Positions 11,793-13,216 of a DNA stretch of 13,216 nt are shown here, piece after piece. The DNA is from DSBX01 sp046484845. Lineage in GTDB: Bacteria; Hydrothermota; Tepidihabitantia; Tepidihabitantales; Tepidihabitantaceae. The notes beneath the pieces are model-generated. The model was not told where the DNA came from and did not search any database. It worked only from the letters and a program-made list of their open reading frames with translations. The position numbers were made by a program, and so were the translations under genes. Location: assembly GCA_046484845.1 (NCBI GenBank), contig JAWOIB010000093.1, positions 1 to 13,216 of the forward strand, read 5' to 3'. The first letter of the stretch is position 1. The number at the start of each line of letters is the position of its first letter.

Positions 11793-12725
11793 ATGAGCAC
11801 CGGCGGTGACGTCCAGGTTTCCCCCCACAACCCGGACATCATCTTTGCGACCGGGGGATTCTACTACAACAGCAAGTACAACCTGGCGGTGTCGCGGACC
11901 ACGGACGGCGCGGCGACCTGGGCGCGCGACACGATAGTTACCGCGACCTACGGCTGGTCCATCGTGTTCGACCCGGTTGACTCGATGCGGGTCTATATTG
12001 CGGGCGATTCCAACTACAGCCACCCGGCGCTGTACATCACCACCGACCTCGGGCAGAGCTGGACCTCGAGCCGGGCCGGGCTGGCCGGTAAGATCTGGGA
12101 GCTGGCGCTCGCGCCGAGCAACTCGCAGGTGCTCTACGCCGGGTCGGGCAGCGGGGTGTTCAAGTCCACGGACGCGGGCGCGAGTTGGTCGGGCACCGGG
12201 CTGACGACGCAGACGCGGGCGCTGGCGATCGACGCGGCAGACCCGCAGAAAGTGTACGCGGGGACGTACGGGTCGGGCGTGCATGTGACGACGGACGGCG
12301 GGGCGAGTTGGACCCCGATGAACGAGGGTCTGACTAACCTGCGGGTGCTGTCGCTGGGTCTGCGGGGCGGGACGGAGCCGATGCTGTTTGCGGGGACCGA
12401 GGGCGGGTCGGTATTCCGGACCGATTTCTTCACCGGGGTTTCTGGTCCGGTCTGGACCGGGCCGGCGCGGGCCGGGTTGAAGGTTGTACCGAGCGTGGCG
12501 CGGGGCCTGGCGCGGCTGGAGTTTGCGGCGTCCGGACCGGTTGGCGCGCGGGCGGCGCTGTTCGACCATACCGGCAGGTTGGTCGCGGACCTCGGCGAGC
12601 GGCGGCTGGCGGCCGGGGACTGCAGTTGGTCGTTCAGTACCGACGGCATCCCGGCCGGGACGTACTTCGTCCGGCTGGCGACCGACGACCGGGTCCAGAC
12701 CGCGCGGGTGACGGTACTCGAGTAG
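11793..12725 (+). CDS. C-terminal part of the Asp-box propeller protein with a T9SS sorting tail
   Basis: ATG 11793 is the first start codon after the in-frame TGA, giving 310 residues, but no Shine-Dalgarno precedes it and no signal peptide follows. Independent translation to a secreted product is therefore unlikely. Coding similarity actually begins right after the stop: an Asp-box, STTGGASW (11751-11774), lies upstream of this ATG. Four more Asp-boxes follow at fragment residues 36, 83, 125 and 166. Residues about 229-310 form the sorting tail: LKVVPSVARGLARLEF, a FDHTGRLVADL turn, GIPAGTYFVRL and final VTVLE. The whole reading frame 10500-12725 thus encodes 13 Asp-boxes, enough for roughly two propellers, plus a T9SS tail. 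It ends in TAG, 19 bp before a strong hairpin. Confidence 0.85.
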   Translation: MSTGGDVQVSPHNPDIIFATGGFYYNSKYNLAVSRTTDGAATWARDTIVTATYGWSIVFDPVDSMRVYIAGDSNYSHPALYITTDLGQSWTSSRAGLAGKIWELALAPSNSQVLYAGSGSGVFKSTDAGASWSGTGLTTQTRALAIDAADPQKVYAGTYGSGVHVTTDGGASWTPMNEGLTNLRVLSLGLRGGTEPMLFAGTEGGSVFRTDFFTGVSGPVWTGPARAGLKVVPSVARGLARLEFAASGPVGARAALFDHTGRLVADLGERRLAAGDCSWSFSTDGIPAGTYFVRLATDDRVQTARVTVLE

Positions 12726-12744
12726 CGGCCGGATAAGAAACAAC

Positions 12745-12775
12745 CCGGGCGGCAGGCCATCGGCCTGCCGCCCGG
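12745..12775. terminator. 14-bp perfect hairpin after the Asp-box gene, no U-tract
   Basis: ccgggcggcaggcc (12745-12758) pairs perfectly with ggcctgccgcccgg (12762-12775) around a 3-base loop. It starts 19 bp after the TAG of the propeller gene and is the strongest dyad in the window. Neither strand shows a T-run after it. Its symmetry would let it act for the convergent minus-strand gene too. Confidence 0.65.
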
Positions 12776-12884
12776 CTGTATGGACGGAAAGTGGCAGGGT
12801 CCTGCTGAATCACGACCTTCGCACTTCGACCCTCGACCCCTTGAACGCTTGGCCCCTCTGCCCGGATGAGCTGCGTCCCGGCCG

Positions 12885-13112
12885 TCAGTCGCCCAGCCGG
12901 ATGCTGAACACTTCGTAGGCAACGCGGTGCAGGATGTCGGCCGATAGGCCCCGGGCGAGCCATTTGGCGGCCAGGGCCGCGGCTTCGCCGACCGCCGAGT
13001 CGCCGCTGACCCGGTTGGTCAGCTTCCAGAGCTCCCGGGCGTAGTCGAGGGCATCCTGAAACACGCCCTGGGTCCCCGGCGGCCAGCGGTAGAAGCGGAA
13101 GTCGCCAAGCAA
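12885..13112 (-). CDS. Unrecognised short protein, possibly the C-terminal part of a longer gene entering from the right
   Basis: The frame ends at TGA 12885-12887. A TTG at 13110-13112 gives 75 residues (starting LLGDFRFYRWPPGTQGVFQD), predicted to be largely helical (ALDYARELWKL, AALAAKWLARGL, HRVAYEVFS). Third codon positions are strongly GC-biased from about 13105 down to the stop, as expected of real coding sequence here. No Shine-Dalgarno precedes the TTG, and the same frame stays open through the right edge at 13216 without an ATG or GTG, so the start may lie outside the window. Codon use between 13113 and 13150 is less biased, which speaks for a short gene. I do not recognise a family. 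The 159-bp gap between this gene and the propeller gene holds the hairpin at 12745-12775 and a small degenerate repeat. Confidence 0.5.
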   Translation of the reverse strand: MLGDFRFYRWPPGTQGVFQDALDYARELWKLTNRVSGDSAVGEAAALAAKWLARGLSADILHRVAYEVFSIRLGD

Positions 13113-13216
13113 ACGGGCTTGGACACCAAGGCTGTCTCGAGTCTGCTCCCTCTGCTGGCTCCTCTGGTTATGGGGGCACTGGGCCGCCAGAAGCGCCAGG
13201 CGGGGCTGGACGTGTC

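Overview
The window is very GC-rich (about two thirds G+C by eye), except for one AT-rich island near 670-740. Two proteins end in Por-type (type IX secretion) sorting domains: the fragment at the left edge and the Asp-box protein at 10500-12725. A PorV/PorQ-like outer-membrane barrel protein lies between them. This suggests a Gram-negative bacterium of the Fibrobacteres-Chlorobi-Bacteroidetes sphere or a related candidate phylum such as WOR-3/Stahlbacteria. That placement is inference; there is no rRNA or tRNA here to confirm it.

Layout. (1) 1-353, plus: the C-terminal end of a secreted T9SS-tailed protein. (2) 354-891: a 538-bp intergenic stretch with a degenerate but indel-free 12-bp tandem array (about 18 units), a G-quadruplex motif, an AT-rich island and a promoter set directly against the next start codon. 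(3) 892-2301, plus: a predicted lipoprotein with a complete transglutaminase-like Cys-His-Asp triad. Its 3' end overlaps the convergent gene by 23 bp. (4) 10321 down to 2279, minus: six co-directional genes, probably one or two transcription units: NHL-propeller protein, PorV-like barrel, CTP-type polyprenol/diacylglycerol kinase, a large SurA-like peptidyl-prolyl isomerase/chaperone, GalT, GlgA. The only sizeable gap (132 bp, 7255-7386) holds hairpins and a possible internal promoter. (5) 10500-12725, plus and divergent from the NHL gene: a 13-Asp-box beta-propeller protein with a signal peptide and a T9SS tail, interrupted by one in-frame TGA. (6) 12745-12775: a 14-bp perfect hairpin. (7) The right edge, minus: a short unrecognised coding region open to the window end.

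How the genes fit together. The minus-strand cluster joins envelope biogenesis (outer-membrane barrel, periplasmic folding factor, lipid-carrier kinase) to sugar-nucleotide and glycogen metabolism (GalT, GlgA, with a 1-nt TGATG overlap). The plus-strand genes encode exported proteins.

The points most worth a second look are the in-frame TGA that preserves Asp-box periodicity on both sides, the indel-free 12-bp array with its G4 motif, two promoters that seem to start transcription at the start codon, and the duplicated SurA-type module whose rotamase domains lack expected histidines. I found no CRISPR array, insertion sequence, phage gene, tRNA or rRNA.
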